Shown here one piece after another: positions 10,901 through 24,072 of a stretch of DNA of 64,000 nucleotides. This stretch comes from Gnetum montanum (lineage: Eukaryota; Streptophyta; Gnetopsida; Gnetales; Gnetaceae), in NCBI GenBank assembly GCA_015680685.1, contig MNCI01006920.1, positions 60,951 to 124,950 of the forward strand, given 5' to 3'. Position 1 is the first letter of the stretch. Every line of letters starts with the position of its first letter. A model generated the notes under the pieces. The model did not search any database. It worked only from the letters and a program-made list of their open reading frames with translations, and was not told where the DNA came from. Position numbers and translations under genes: made by a program.

Positions 10901-12399
10901 CTGATAAAGAAAAAACATTAGCTAGATTTTCTCTATGATAAATCATATTACATCAAAATTCTCAAGTGATATAAAGAATAAGAGGAGAAAAGCAACTTCA
11001 AGTGTGAAGTAAAAATCCCTGAAGTTTAGGAGTATCATCAAATAAACCTCCTTCAACCTTAGCTTAAAACCATGTAAATGTGAGTTGCACCAAGACCAAG
11101 AACTTTAAGCAAGGGATGAATAAGTCTTCCATGTTGCAAAGAAGATATTTAGAGTCATGAATAGCTAAATAAGTGAGACAAATATCAATAGACAAACCTT
11201 GATGAATCAGATACCATAAAAAATTCTTAATTTTTGAAGGAGCTAAAGCTTTTCATATTTTGGGAGGGCTCATATTTATATAACTACAAATTATAGTTGA
11301 CATTCCATACATAATTGAACCTTTGCCAAATAGAGTATCAAATTCCATAACTATGTTCTATGTTTATTTACATGCTTATTGCCATATATGTTAGAAATTG
11401 GGAATTTAATTAGGATTGACATTTTATTATGTTATTGTTTTTATTTTTTCACTTGAGCCTTTTATTATATATATTTAACTAATTCTTTTGATTTACTTTT
11501 CAATTGTTTAATTTAGTGTTGTTTTTTTATAATAGTTTTAATTTTCCTGAAACTAATCACCATATCTTTTTAAAATATTTTTCCTTTTTTATTTTATTTC
11601 ATATATCTTTTACTGTTTTTCTTATTTCTTATTTCTTATCTTTTTATACAATTGGTTGTTTTTATGTTGTTATTTAAATTTAATTTTTCATTTTATTTTT
11701 CTTTCTTTCTAGAACTAGCCATTTTTGCCCTAAAGCTTACTAATATCTACTACATCTCAACTAGTTGTTAACTATAATACTATTTATTCTTTCCTATCTT
11801 TGAGATCAAAATGAAAAAACTAAATCACCATTGATCCATGAAAAATGAAGAATACCATTTTTATAATATGTAGAAAATGTCAAAGGTTTCTTAAATTTTT
11901 AAATTCTTCATGTTTTAATGCTTCATGGTTTAATTATGTGCTTAATTGTGAGAGAGAAAAGAAACAATTAAAATTCTGTTTCAAGCATTTGTTTATTCAT
12001 CATGAGAACATCCATAACATCATAGGTTATTAATTTCATCAAATTCATCCAAGTCATAAAGCTCATCAATCTTCACAATTGCTAAAGTTACAAATGAGAA
12101 GAAGGGCTACTTACAAATAGAAATGAATAACAACCTGGTCAAGTTTGTTTTGATCAAAATATTAATAAAATGAATTTTTATTAAGCATTTGGGACTTATT
12201 TAATTTACTTCCATCCATCAAATACTTTTATTTTTATTTTAATAAAAGGATGAATTTTCAAATTCCACTCCTAATTTTCACAAGTTTTCTTAATTTTTAA
12301 TAAAAAAATTCATTAAAAAATCATGCTATGATTTCTCTTTGATTTTTGAAAATTGGTTAAAGTCATCAACACTTCTCTTACATCCTAACGTGTGACATA
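7973..12399. other. Long AT-rich interval without a recognised gene
   Basis: The only mildly gene-like piece is 8002-8232 on the plus strand (76 codons, Ser/Arg rich, moderate GC), which I do not recognise. From about 8500 on the sequence is T-rich with no protein motif I can name. It contains a GATGAA-rich low-complexity patch at 9931-10022. Confidence 0.45.
9931..10022 (+). repeat. GATGAA-rich low-complexity patch
   Basis: Dense irregular runs of GATGAA, GATGAT and TTGATGAATT units over about 90 bases, consistent with a decayed microsatellite. Confidence 0.6.
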
Positions 12400-13560
12400 T
12401 TTCTCCTTTAGGAAGCAGTGGGAAGTGTAATATTCAAGTTTGCTTCAACCAATCTTCTATCCTTTTGGGAATCAACTTGATGTTGAGACTCTTCTCCTTT
12501 GTTAGAGTTTCTTCAAACTTTGAGTATTGTTGTTGGCTCTTTATCTTGTTTCTATTAAAAATTTTACAAAGCTTACTTTTTTTCTTGGATTGTTGATTTG
12601 GTTCATCATGCCTCTTTGAAATGGTGCCAGAATTCTCTTCAATTTATTCTTGTTCATCTTTATCTTGAGTCACATCTTCAATATTGTTGAATTATTCATC
12701 TCCTACTCAGCTTAAGGTTGGATACATGAATTCATTCAATTTTTTTAGGAGACATGGTTAACAAGATAGTAAATTTGATTAGATGATATTCTTGATTTTA
12801 GAATATTTTTACTCTACTTAATATTATGGAAAAAGAAACATGATTGCCTTTCTCAATTATTTATCCAATTGAAAGTAATGATGATGCTAATTTTGGAATG
12901 TAAAACACATCATTAATAGTAATTTCATGATCATCATTTAAAGTAACTAAAACCACATTCATTATTTCAATCTTAAATGAATCTCTATGTCTAATGTGAA
13001 TTCATGCAAGATCATTTGAAGTTTCAAATTCAACAAAATGCTCTTTATAGAGAGTTATATGATTAGAGCATATAATCCATTATTAATGATCTATGTATTC
13101 ATGAGAAGTTGATTTTCAGTAGTAAATGCAATAAAATTTGAGCTCCCTCCATTATTTTTTAGCATTATCATCTTCTTATGTTTTGAACTTTTTATTTTTG
13201 AATACATAATTTGATAAAAATCCATGCTTGAACAAACATTGTTCTTCAACATATCCCTTCATTGTACAAAATGTCCAAGTAGAAGCATCTTTAAGTTTAA
13301 GTTTCCCTTTGTTTGCATTTAATTTTTAAAGGAGTTATCATTTTTCTCTTCATTTTTTCTAAATTTTCTTCTTCAATTTCTTAACCATATATGCTTGATC
13401 ATTGTTCTTACTTCTTCTTTGGTTCATGTTCTCTCAATTGTATTCTTGTAAGATCTTTAAAATTATGAATTTCATCAAAATAAGATTCAACAATGTCCTA
13501 CACATCATTCAGTTTAAGTAAGCCTCTTGATGACTAATTGAATATGCCCAATGCCTCACC
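12400..13560 (-). pseudogene. Ty1/copia gag-pol remnant
   Basis: Read on the minus strand in shifting frames, several copia landmarks come in the right order. There is a zinc-knuckle-like segment (FCTMKGYVEEQCLFKHG, about 13200-13300). Next is the protease start with WII directly followed by CSNHIT (about 13050-13085). Then comes the segment before integrase (EITINDVFYIPKLASSLLSIG, about 12890-12960). In the copia family the protease motif reads WIIDSGCSNH, so the catalytic Asp-Ser-Gly is missing here. Stops and frameshifts are frequent. No LTRs were located, so the ends are approximate. Confidence 0.7.
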
Positions 13561-16128
13561 ATATGATCTACAACCATCATGATAGACCATGTCATAATCT
13601 GTAAATGGTACTAATACAAGTGTCTAGAAAGTTATGTGCTAAATCCCTGATCATTGTGTTCCTACTTGAACTAGTAGTGCTTCTGATGCATATGGTTAAT
13701 CCAATGCAAGGTGTATGATTGTGATGTTGTCTTGGCCATGGATTAAACTAATGGAAATATATGAATTAACTAATTAATCCAATTAACAATAGAAATAAAT
13801 CCTAATCTAGCTTAAGGGCAATGAATATTCTTCATGACTTGTTGAACATATCCTAAATTCAGGAAATTATTACTAGGATTACCAAGTGTTCATTGTTGGG
13901 CATATCAAATGATAGGACTATTGAGATTATCAAAATACTAGCACACTTGATGGTTTGATAGTACTAGTATCTGGAAGGAGGTTGTATTCTGATGACATAC
14001 TAGTGATTGGTGGAGTCATGGAAGTAGAATTAATCGAAGTAAGCAATGGAACAAAAATGTTATGTGGTTTAGGCATTGAAAAAAGATTTGAGGAGCTGCT
14101 GAAGTTCACGTGTTGGATGATGCGACTATTTGGTAGATGAAAAGGATCTACAGGAAGAGTAACATGAGGAGGCTCCTCTTCATCACCATCATGAACACTG
14201 ATATGTCCACTTTACTCACTCAGTTCATCATGGAGCTATAAATTCCTACTACTAATATTAATAATGTTGGGGTTCCCAAGGAGATTTTCCCTAACTACTT
14301 GCCATGGCCTAGATATCTTCCCTAGCAAGCAAATATTTTGCCAATGTGCCTTACTTAGATTAGGTGAGCTCAATGGGTTGGTTTAGGTTTGACAAGAAAG
14401 GTCCCAAACAATTAGCTACCACATATTCATCCATCCTCCTTAGCTTGTTGTCAAGTAATGTGATGCTTAGGCCCTTTTTTGCACATGCAACTTTGTAGTC
14501 ATGCTACATCATGGATACCATAAGTACCTAAACTTTCTACATTTCCATTAGCTTATGGACTTGAGAACCCTAGGAAGAGTTGGATCCTTGCTCTATCATG
14601 GTGTTAAAGAGAGTCTAATGCACAACAAGGATCAAGTGCAAATGGAATTAGAAAAACAACTAAGTAAAACTACTTAAAGCGAGAAAAATTCTAAGTGTTG
14701 GAAAGGACTTATAGGCTGCTAGATGCTTAAGTTTAAGACACTAGAGATTCTATTGGTCCTCCTTTTAGCATCAAAAGTGTTCTTGTAGAAATGTTTTTTT
14801 TAATTCCTACAAGGACACCTCCACGAACTAAGTATCAAGATAATTAGCACATAGTTGTAAATGGTCTTTAGATTGACGTAACCCTCAATGCATCAACGAT
14901 TATGAAAAAAAGGGGCATTAATCCTCCAATCAAATATAGACTTAGCCTATTGCACATGAACTAGGAATGATAAGAAATGATATAAAAGTGAAGTTCTTTA
15001 ATGTTAAAATAACCAAGTATTGAAAATCAACTAAGTATTGATTATGGGAAAATAAACTATGTGTAGAATAAGCTATGAACATTGAAATAAAAATGAAGTA
15101 TAAAATAGAGAGATTGTGTTAATATGGGGATCCTAGATGTTATATTGACTAATAAAAAGCAAATTTTTCACCTCCTATGGAGCACAAAATTCAAATTGAT
15201 AGGAGAAAAAATGTAAGAGAGATTGGGATGTAGAACTAATTAAAAAAGCTCAGATCTTGAGAAAAAGAAAAATTTAAAGGGTAAAATAGAACCTTTGAAT
15301 TTGATGTAATCCAAATTTGATTCTAGGTCAAAATGAGATTGTTTTAGCCAAGGTTACTATCACTGATGTTGGAATAGAAAAGAATCTAACTCTAAAAGTG
15401 ACATCGAAAGTGCAGGAAATGCAAAGAGTAGCCAAGGAGCACACAGGTGCCATGATGTGAACATTGTTGAAGGCAACAGAGTGTGCAAGTTGTGATGTTG
15501 GCTAATGCTCATGCTCTTGATTCTCCAAATCCCTCCAGAAGGAGTCCTCCTATCCTTATTATTTAGCTATTGGGAGAGGGTAGTTGGGATTTAGGTGATG
15601 AGTGTAGCTAGAGTTAGGTGATGAGGTTAGGTGAGGATTAGGTGATGACTCATCAAATCCCACTAAACCTCTAAGATTCCACCAAATCTCCATGAATCCA
15701 TCACTTAGAAAAAATTTAACTTTGGAGTTTTTCAGGGATCATAGAAAATTGAGTCCATGAGTTGGATTATGAATCCAAGTGGTTCCTTATGGACCCCAAG
15801 AGCTAAGAACGTTTCTTGTAATGATGTATTTGGGGGATTTGGTGCTCAAATCCTCATGGAATGATGTTGAAACCATACTTAGTTTCAATGTGAAGTGAAC
15901 CAAAAAGGTGGGTACAATAGTAAGTGAGAAATATTTATAATCGAAATGATCTTTTGATACATTGCATTTGTGATATCCCATCATGACCTATGTTATTGCA
16001 ACTATAATATCATAACTATGATAATCATCATGCATTAATGATTATTCATCACCTCTCTTCATATTAGTTTAAAGAAAAAAAGCTCTTTACTTTCATTATA
16101 AATTATTGAAATATTCTACATTTGAAAA
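13561..16128. other. AT-rich interval without a recognised gene
   Basis: The 61-codon frame at 13955-14140 has no known motif. The segment 14200-14660 may be the 5' part of the neighbouring copia remnant on the minus strand, but I cannot show a conserved domain. Confidence 0.4.
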
Positions 16129-16133
16129 CCTTC

Positions 16134-16971
16134 TGATGAGCAGCGAGGTATCCCTACGCTCAACCATACGAATACGAGTGTACATGCACGATTCGATCGA
16201 GTTCCAAGGACTAAGTGCTTATGCGCCTTTACAAAACAAGGATAGGTTAGTCAATCATTGTCTTCCCAAGCTTACTTATATGGAACAATTGTATGGTTAA
16301 GTAAAGTTACGGTATATGATTTTTATGGTTTTTTATGTTTTATGTCCTGGTGTTACAAAAGGAAGGAGTGAAGTAATTAAGTAACTAATCTAACTTAACT
16401 AATTAGCTAGGCTTTAACTAGTCCTAACACCAGCATCCATTCCCAATTGCTGTACACATCCTGAACTAGTGTAACACTGCTAGGATTACCAAACATTAAT
16501 CGTTACTAGGTTACCTAGTGTTACATGCATGCTCGAAGTGATCGTACTAAGTGTGCTTACTTACATGGATTAATGAGGTAAGGGAGAGAGAATTAATTAA
16601 CTAATGAAAGCATTAAATAACTATAAATAACATTAATTAAGCTATTTTGAATGCTACAAGGTTTATCACAAAGTTTGTCTTTATTTTCAGCCACAAGGCA
16701 TGCTTAGGTACACAATGCTCGAATAAAGATCTGTTCACTTTATGACTCCTACTGTGGGCACTCAAAAATAATTCTATCTCTAGAAAGAAAGAAATGCAAG
16801 AGTTTAGGTAAGGAACTAAGACTAATTGCCAAAACAAAGTGCGCCCACCTCTTATTTATAGGCAACAAGATGGATTCCGACATTGGATGTCTGATATCGC
16901 CTGGAAGGCTCCGATATCATGGACCAGATATCACAGATGCGATATCACAGCCCCAATATCGTGGTTCATCA
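16134..16971 (-). mobile_element. 3' LTR of the family A element
   Basis: 838 bases, terminal TGATGAG/CATCA type, TATAAATA on the minus strand at 16853-16860, AATAAA-type signal near 16680. GATATC palindromes cluster at about 16885-16962. Confidence 0.95.
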
Positions 16972-16981
16972 TACCCCCATA
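16972..16981 (-). other. Polypurine tract of the family A element
   Basis: On the minus strand ATGGGGGTA directly precedes the 3' LTR start TGATGAACC. This is the expected place for the primer of plus-strand DNA synthesis. It is short compared with many gypsy PPTs. Confidence 0.65.
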
Positions 16982-17875
16982 ACTGAATGAAAAATTGTCC
17001 TCGAGTTCCTTAAAAAATGTTGGAAAGGTATGGGATTATTGATTGAATGAAAACTGATAGTGACATGGGTGATAGACTCAAAGTGCCTGATGAACGAATC
17101 AACAAACATATTACAACATTGGTGTTCATACCCATGGTGGTGAACACCGTACATAAATGACATCTAGATCCTCATTTAATAGCTTGAAGAGAAAGAGAGA
17201 GAGAAAAGAAAACGAGGCACGTTGCTGCCATTGTTAGAAGTGTGCACTACGTTGTTTATCCATAGCCATGTGATGAAGCGTGTTCCTTGCATAACTGCTT
17301 CCACTCTAGTCCATCCTGAGTGTTCCCTCCTATCCCAGTCTATTGTTCGTCTACAACCATCTACACACACAACACAGTCATGAATTAGCAAGGATAGATA
17401 AGATATTGTGTAGTTGATACCTTGCCCTGATATGAAGTACCTTGGATTGGTTGTGGGTATGGCAGATATTGGGTTAGAGGTTTTTAATTGATAACTACCT
17501 AAGGTGTAGGGGTGAGATTAATAGAATGAAAAAATTTTTGATAGAGCCCCCATGACTAAGAGCGAACCTTCGGTAGCAATAGGTGGAAAAACTGAAGGAA
17601 TAAGAAAGATGAGAGAAATAACAATGGTGAAGGAAATAAAATGGATGTCATGGATGGGGATGAAACGAGAAATGGTTGATTGCAAAGAATGTTTAAGGGG
17701 AAGCACTTGACAATTGCACCAAAAAGGAATGCCAGTGGGTCCTCCCCAAAGCCGGCTCATGCCTTTTATGCCCTGGTAGACCTGCAAACCAAAGAGTCCG
17801 TAGGCTCTAGGAATGACATATGGGAATAATGGTTAAAGGCTTATCCACAAGAGTTTACCAAAGAATAACAATGCT

Positions 17876-18900
17876 TCAACTAAGATATAGATTGATCATA
17901 AAATTGGCAATGAGGTGGAATATGGGAAGAAATATGGAAGGAGAGGAGAAAATGAAATGAAATCCCAAGAGCATGGTTGTGTAAAGTCCATTGTGTATGA
18001 TATGGTTAAGGTGACTAAATAGAATTCCTTCCAAGTCCAAATTCAAACCAACCACATTCAGTGACCTTGCATCAACACATTTGACCAACCCATCCTCTTG
18101 AAGCAACAAGAATGTGCCCAAAGAGTCACCACCATTCCAAGGAGAGAAAGATAGAGAAGCAGGAAGCAAAAAAGGGCCTGAGTTAGAGGGAACCTTTAGG
18201 CATGGGTAACATGTCTTTCCAGTGCCATAACCAGTGCTTGTAGCCCATATTTCTTTATTATGTCTAAGGGGTGTGCTTTGAATTCTCACAATTTTTTTAT
18301 ATAAGAACCACACCATGCAAAGGCTTATTTGATTCATTTGACTTCCTGATGTTTGGTCATCAGTGGAATGGTGAAAAACCCATGAAAAACATCCAAGTAC
18401 CTAAGAGAATAGCTAGCACAAGTGCATTGAATCCCCTTTGAAGTCACACCCTTTTCAACCATTGAGTCCTTCCTTGGTTTGAAGAATACCAAGCCACCAA
18501 TTCATTAACAAGTTATTTAGAAAAAGGGACAGTATAGTTCCAAGCCAAGGGAGACCACAGAGTTGAATGGATGAATGGACGGTGTGGACTCATTGCCTAT
18601 TTTATCAAAAGAACCATATCTTAGTATCAACATTGAAATTCAAAGGTAAAAGAAACCAAACAGTAGCAATCAACACCATTATAATATACTCCACCATCAT
18701 GAGCACTTATTGTATGACAAATGAAAGTAAATCAATAAAAAAAAATAAAGAAATAGTGAAAATGTTAACGATGGTGTAAAACAAAAATAAGTAAATATGA
18801 AAAAATGTGTAAAACAAAAAGGTGTAAAACAAAAATACAAAAAGAGCTGAGGGCTTCGAATGGTTAGCATTGGTGGCCATCTTTCCCACAACTGAGTTGG
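17876..18900 (-). pseudogene. Post-integrase region of the family A element
   Basis: Downstream of integrase there is first a strongly hydrophobic, Phe-rich segment (minus strand, about 18891-18700, FLYFCFTPFCFTHFFIF). A separate frame of 153 codons follows (18337-17876), including WNGGDSLGTFLLLQEDGLVK. Both parts have recognisable counterparts in the second element (53846-54052 and about 54470-54780), so they belong to the family and are not random. I do not recognise a domain. Its place between integrase and the 3' LTR is where Athila-like elements carry an extra ORF. Whether it was ever a protein is uncertain. Confidence 0.5.
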
Positions 18901-18959
18901 AAGGAGGGGATTCGAAATAGCGAGTAGGGTTGTCCACCAATAGAGGTAGTATTGGTACT

Positions 18960-20000
18960 AGCTGTTCTAAGTGCATGGAAAGGTTTGGTTTGTTGGATGT
19001 TAACCTGGAATTTCTTATTCAAGCTCTCATGTTTGCAAATTATCATGGCTCCTAAAGGAAAAGTTGCATGAATAATATAAGTTCCTTCCCACAGCGTTTG
19101 AAATTTAGTGTGTTGTGGCACGTGTGTGGGATTCTAGTATAGAACCTTATCTTCCGGTTGGTATTTAACTTTTCTAATTTTCAAGTCATGACATCATTTA
19201 TTAAAGGCATTATGCAATTCATTATATGACAAGGTGACTAATCAGTTCTCATCTAGTAAGTTAAGGTTCATTAACCATTCTTTTTGTGCTAGATCGAGGT
19301 CAAGGTTGAGGTCACATGCTGTAGATAGTGTACGGAGTTTAGCTTGAATAGGAAGCCTTGGTAATTTACCATACACTAACTCATAGGGAGAGTAGCCTAT
19401 AGGGAGTTTCCATGTGGAGCGATATGCCCAAAGAGCATCGTTCAGTTTGGTGCTCTAGTCTCGCCTATATTTGCTAATAGTTTGTGTCAATATTTTCGTA
19501 ATCTCCCTATTGGTGACTTTGGCTTGACCATTCGCTTGAGGGTGGTATGGTGTAGTCATTTTGTGTTAAACTCCTAAGTGTTGCATCAACTTTCAAAAAG
19601 TTTCACCTGTAAAATGTGTACCATTATCCGAAATAAGTGCACAAGGCACACCAAACCTGTTTACAATTTTTTGTTGAACAAATCGTACAGTGGTAGATAA
19701 TGTATAGTCCATAACAATGGTTGATTCTACCCACTTCGTAAAATAGTCAACAACAACAATAATGTAGGCTTTTTCATTAGACATTGGTGTAATAGGCCCC
19801 ATAAAATCAATTCCCCAAATATGGAAGGGTTCTAGGGGTTGAATCCATTATTGTGGACCCTCCATTCTAGTAGTCATTCCCCTATCACATTGACAGTGCT
19901 CACAATATTGGACAAAATGATGAGCGCCTTGGAACAATGTAGGCCAATAATATCCTACAAGCAAGATTTTAACGATTGTTCATCTCCTAGCGTAATGACC
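18960..20000 (-). pseudogene. Integrase domain, family A element
   Basis: The minus-strand reading shows an H-H-C-C zinc-binding region (HHFVQYCEHCQCD, about 19890-19930). The catalytic core follows, with the first Asp in GIDFMGPI and the second in ISDNGTHFTG (about 19625). A WEGTYIIHATFPLGA C-terminal block lies at about 19090. Stops and frameshifts split it; the longest clean piece is 19593-19802. In life it would insert element cDNA into the chromosome. Confidence 0.85.
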
Positions 20001-20299
20001 TCCACAAGGACCTCATTAGTATCTTGGAGAACTCGTAATTGATCTAGATTAGGAACACACCATCGAACCAAGCCATTGGGACATACTTTATAAAGTTGTC
20101 TGTTGATTTCCATAAAATACTTGGCTCAATGAATTGTTTCTTTTTAACATCTAACTCTTGTGGTGTTTTTTGTGTAAGGAGATAGGTAAGAATGCTACTA
20201 TACCAATCTGTCTCCATGGTTAATTGATTATTTATTACACCTGTAAAGAGAAATTCATCAAGAAAGTAATCATAAAGTAGATAATCATCCTCTTTTTTG

Positions 20300-21545
20300 T
20301 CCCATCTTAACTGAGATAAATGATTAGCAACAACGTTCTCAGTGCCTTTACGATCTATCATCATAAGATCAAACTCTTGTAAGATTACAGGCCATCATAT
20401 GATGTGAGGGCTCACCGTTGGTTTATTCATTAGGAACTGTATTGCACTATGATCCATGTGTACAAAGACCTTATAGCCCAATACATAGTGCCTAAATTTT
20501 TCTAGTGCAAACACTACTACCATTAACTCTTTTTCTGTTGTAGTGTAGTTAATTTGTGCACCAGAAATACTTCTACTTGCACAGTGGATGTAATAAGGAT
20601 GTTTTTGGTCATCTAACTATGTAAGTATGACTCCTAAAGCAAAGTTAGACGTGTCAGTCATTATATGGAATGGTCTGGACCAATCAGGAGCTTGTAGAAT
20701 AGATGTTTGTACAAGCTTCTATTTTAAAGTTTGGAAAGCTAGTTCACATTCCCTGGTCCATTCAAAGGACATGTGCTTTTTCGTTAATTCAACCAATGGT
20801 TTTGCAACCTTTGAAAATTTTTGAATGAATCTTCTATAATAGCCAGTGTGTCCAAGGAATAACTGAATATCTTTTGCAGTTTCAAGTTAATGGGTAATTC
20901 CTTGGATAACTTTGATCATTTTGGGATCTACCTCTATCCTTATGTGCAAAATCTTATGCCCTAATACGACGCCTTCTTGGACCATTAACTGGATTTTTTG
21001 CCAGTTGAGCCTTAAGTTGGTTTCTACACATCATTTTAGTACTTACTCTAATCGGTCCAAGGCTTGATCAAAGTTTGCTCTGTAGGTGGAGAAGTTGTCC
21101 ATGAAGACCTCCACACCATTTTCTATCTGCTACTGGAATATGCTTGGAACTAATCGTTGAAATGTTGCATGGGCATTGCACAATCCAAACGACATATGTT
21201 TGTATGCAAATGTTCCCCAAGGACTCATGAACATAGTCTTGGCTTGGTCTTCTGGGGTCATTTGAATTTGGTTGTACCCACTGTACCTATCTAAAAAACT
21301 ATAGCAGCGATGCCTTGCAATGGTGTCTAAGACTTGGTCAACAAATGGCAATGGGAAGTGGTCCTTGAATGTTACCATGTTTTGTAGCCTAAAGTCTATA
21401 CACACATTCCATTTACCTCCCTTTTTAAGCACAATGACTAAGGGACTAACCCATTCACTATCAACAATGGGGTAGATGAACCCAACTTTTAGAAGCTGTT
21501 CAATTTCTTCCTTATCCACTTGCTTGAGCTTTGGGTTTAGTTGCC
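20300..21545 (-). pseudogene. Reverse transcriptase and RNase H, family A element
   Basis: RT: 21519-21130 is a clean piece with VSPLVIVLKKGG, CIDFRLQN, KDHFPLPFVDQ and FGLCNAHATFQR. The catalytic YxDD box reads FMDN (AAC at 21094-21096), so the second aspartate is lost. RNase H follows with NYTTTEKELMVVVFALEKF and MDHSAIQFL, ending in MMIDRKGTENVVANHLSQL (20364 down to about 20300). In-frame stops separate these pieces. Together these domains would copy element RNA into DNA; with the Asp-to-Asn change and the stops the enzyme is dead. Confidence 0.9.
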
Positions 21546-22493
21546 TCTGCGGTTGTCATTGAGGCTTCATAGAGGATCAGTGTAAATTCTGTGTTGGCAT
21601 ATCCTAGGATCTATTTTGGTTAATTCGAGATATGACCAAGCAAAGGCTTTCAACCATTTATTTATCACTTTCAATAGTCTCTCTTTTTGTTGAGGAGGAA
21701 ACTTAGCATTAATAATTATTGATTTTCCATTTTTTGAGAAACATGTATTCCATATCAGTGGGTAATGATTTTAACTTAAGGGGCTCCTATTTAAACTTAT
21801 CAGGGATTTCCAACTTCCCCTAGTTGATATTTTCGAGGTTAGGACTTGGAAGTTGGTGATGGACTTGCTCCAATGTCTCTATGCTATTGATGTAAGTGCA
21901 AGTTATATCCTTAGTTGGTTCAATGCATATAGTTGAACTGCTCTCTTGATCAGCTGTCAGCCACTAGGTGCCTTCCTATCATGTGGCTACTGCATACACA
22001 CATCTTTGTATGTTAGTTACTTGTGCACACTGATTGCATGTAGGCAATGTTAAACGTTGTACAAACTAGGAATTTTGCACGCAATTACACCCTGTGTCAC
22101 TATATGTGATGCATGGAACTTTCTTCTTCTTGATCTTCCCAAACATATTTTTGTTGATGCATTTGGCCATTCTATGGAACAGTAAGATTCAGGGCTTTGA
22201 GTTTGGTAAGTTACAAGAATTATCAAAGTTATATTCAAGGGCTGAGGGCATGTTAAAGCTTTGTGGAGTAAATTAAAATTTTAATGAGATGATAGGATTG
22301 ATGTGGAATAACTTTGAAGCAAAAATTGGCAACATCATCAAGCATCCGTTACTTTTCAAAGGAGATAAAATATGTTGAAAGATGCAAATATTTCAGCATA
22401 CGGTTTGGAGGTTCACTCACGCGGTACAGCAAACTGAAAAATAGAATTCCTAGGCGTGGCATACCAACAACACGAATTATTTTGCAAATGAAT

Positions 22494-22582
22494 TGCGGCC
22501 CTAATTTGCTGAAAATCGTGGCCCTAATTTGCAGAAAATCGTGGCCCTAATTTGCTGAAAATCGCGGCCCTAATTTGCTTTG
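22494..22582 (+). repeat. Short tandem repeats in the nested LTR
   Basis: Three to four units of about 27 bases, consensus CGTGGCCCTAATTTGCTGAAAAT, differ by one to three bases each. They lie in the presumed U3 part of the solo LTR and may be promoter repeats. Confidence 0.85.
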
Positions 22583-22765
22583 AAATTTGCAGAAAACTGC
22601 GACCTTGTTCACAGATTCTGTTTAAGCGTTCTTGGGAATTCGTGGGTCTGTTTCGGCAAGGTTAATTCAGCAAATGACTCCAATAGAACACGCAGGCAGC
22701 GGGTGCAGGGGGCAGCACCATTGTTCCGAATGACATAGCTGCATTGAGTTCATCGTGTTTGGCCT

Positions 22766-23128
22766 GTGCAGACGGCTCAAATCAAAACAGATGCGATGGT
22801 ATCTGAGGCGCCTTCAACACCCCATACGAACCCTAGCTCGGGCAAATCTACGCATGAGTTTGTGGGAGGACAGACGGCAACGGCGGAGAAGGAGGCAGCA
22901 GCACCAGCACCAGCGCCTATATCGATGCCAAAACCCTGCATTCAATTGAGCGAGCAGTGCAAAGAAGCAAAAACCCAAACCCAAATCGAAATCTATGTTT
23001 TTGGGGGTTCTATCCCACGCATCCACAAATACACTGTAGAAAAAAAAATAATAAAACAGAGGACGAAAGGCAGAGAGCGAAGGGCAAACAACGAGCAGGC
23101 GCGTTTCTGGTTCATCCCTGCAACTTAA
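22766..23128 (+). other. Unrecognised 120-codon frame in the nested LTR
   Basis: An open frame with higher GC than its surroundings, Ala/Pro-rich in the middle (EAAAPAPAPISMP) and basic near the end. No domain is recognised. Since it lies within LTR sequence it is probably chance or a captured fragment. Confidence 0.25.
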
Positions 23129-24065
23129 AAAAAATTTTGTGTAGTTATTTTACCGCTAAAACAGGGCTTCTTCCTTCCGAAAGATTCATTTCGAATTTTA
23201 GGTGGTATGACCTGCAACTTACCTTCAAACAGCTACCATGACCAATGACGATGCATTCGGCATCGCATACCCGTCCGATGGATAAGGCAACAAGCACATG
23301 GGAGCACATCAGGATAACTATCCAGAGATAATTCTAACCGATGCTGGTGAACCGGTTGATAAAATTTAAAAATTTTAAATAATCTATAATACTATATACA
23401 CTAAATATGAACCTCCAGTTATAAATTTACCTTTTCTAATTTATCAAGACTTCAAAAACAGTGTTGGTTAAAATATTATATAAGCACCTACAAATATTTG
23501 TAATATTAATCTTCACTTGTTTATGATATTTTAAACATGTTCCACATATTTAAAAATATATATAACTTCCAAAAACATAAATCTCTCCTAATTACATTTA
23601 TAACTTCCTAAATAAATCCTCCCTAAATTAAATGAGTAAGTTGTAACCTCCTTGGAGAGATATTTTCAAGATTATTTTTGGATATTTGGAAATTGCAACT
23701 TTCATATACATCACTTAAAAAAATTTACATCTCATCTTGAAGAGGCAAAATTAAAAGATATATATGGGATAAGTTGCAACTATAGCTTGTATTTCTATGC
23801 AACTTAATGATTGTATTTTAATTTTCTATGATAACCACCACCAAGGACACTTGTCAATATTAACCTTTTTATCTCTTTTGTGGTTGAAACCACCTAAAAT
23901 TGTTGTAACTTACCTAACTTGTTGGGCAAGTAACCTCCTAACTTGTTGGGCAAGAAATTTTCTAATTGGTTAGTCAAGTTACTTGAGAGAAAAGTTAGGA
24001 GAGATATTTTTGAGATATTTGTGGGATATTTTGAAATTGTAACTTCCCTACCTACCTTGGAGCCC

Positions 24066-24072
24066 TATAAAA
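24066..24072 (+). promoter_or_regulatory. TATA box of the nested solo LTR
   Basis: CCCTATAAAAAGGC within the long LTR, followed about 110 bases later by AATAAAG. It could drive transcription towards 24930, that is, antisense to the host gypsy element. Confidence 0.6.

Noticed and set aside
10580-11400. Further copia pol domains upstream of the 12.4 kb remnant
   Set aside because: Minus-strand frames were read for RT and RNase H words, and none were convincing.
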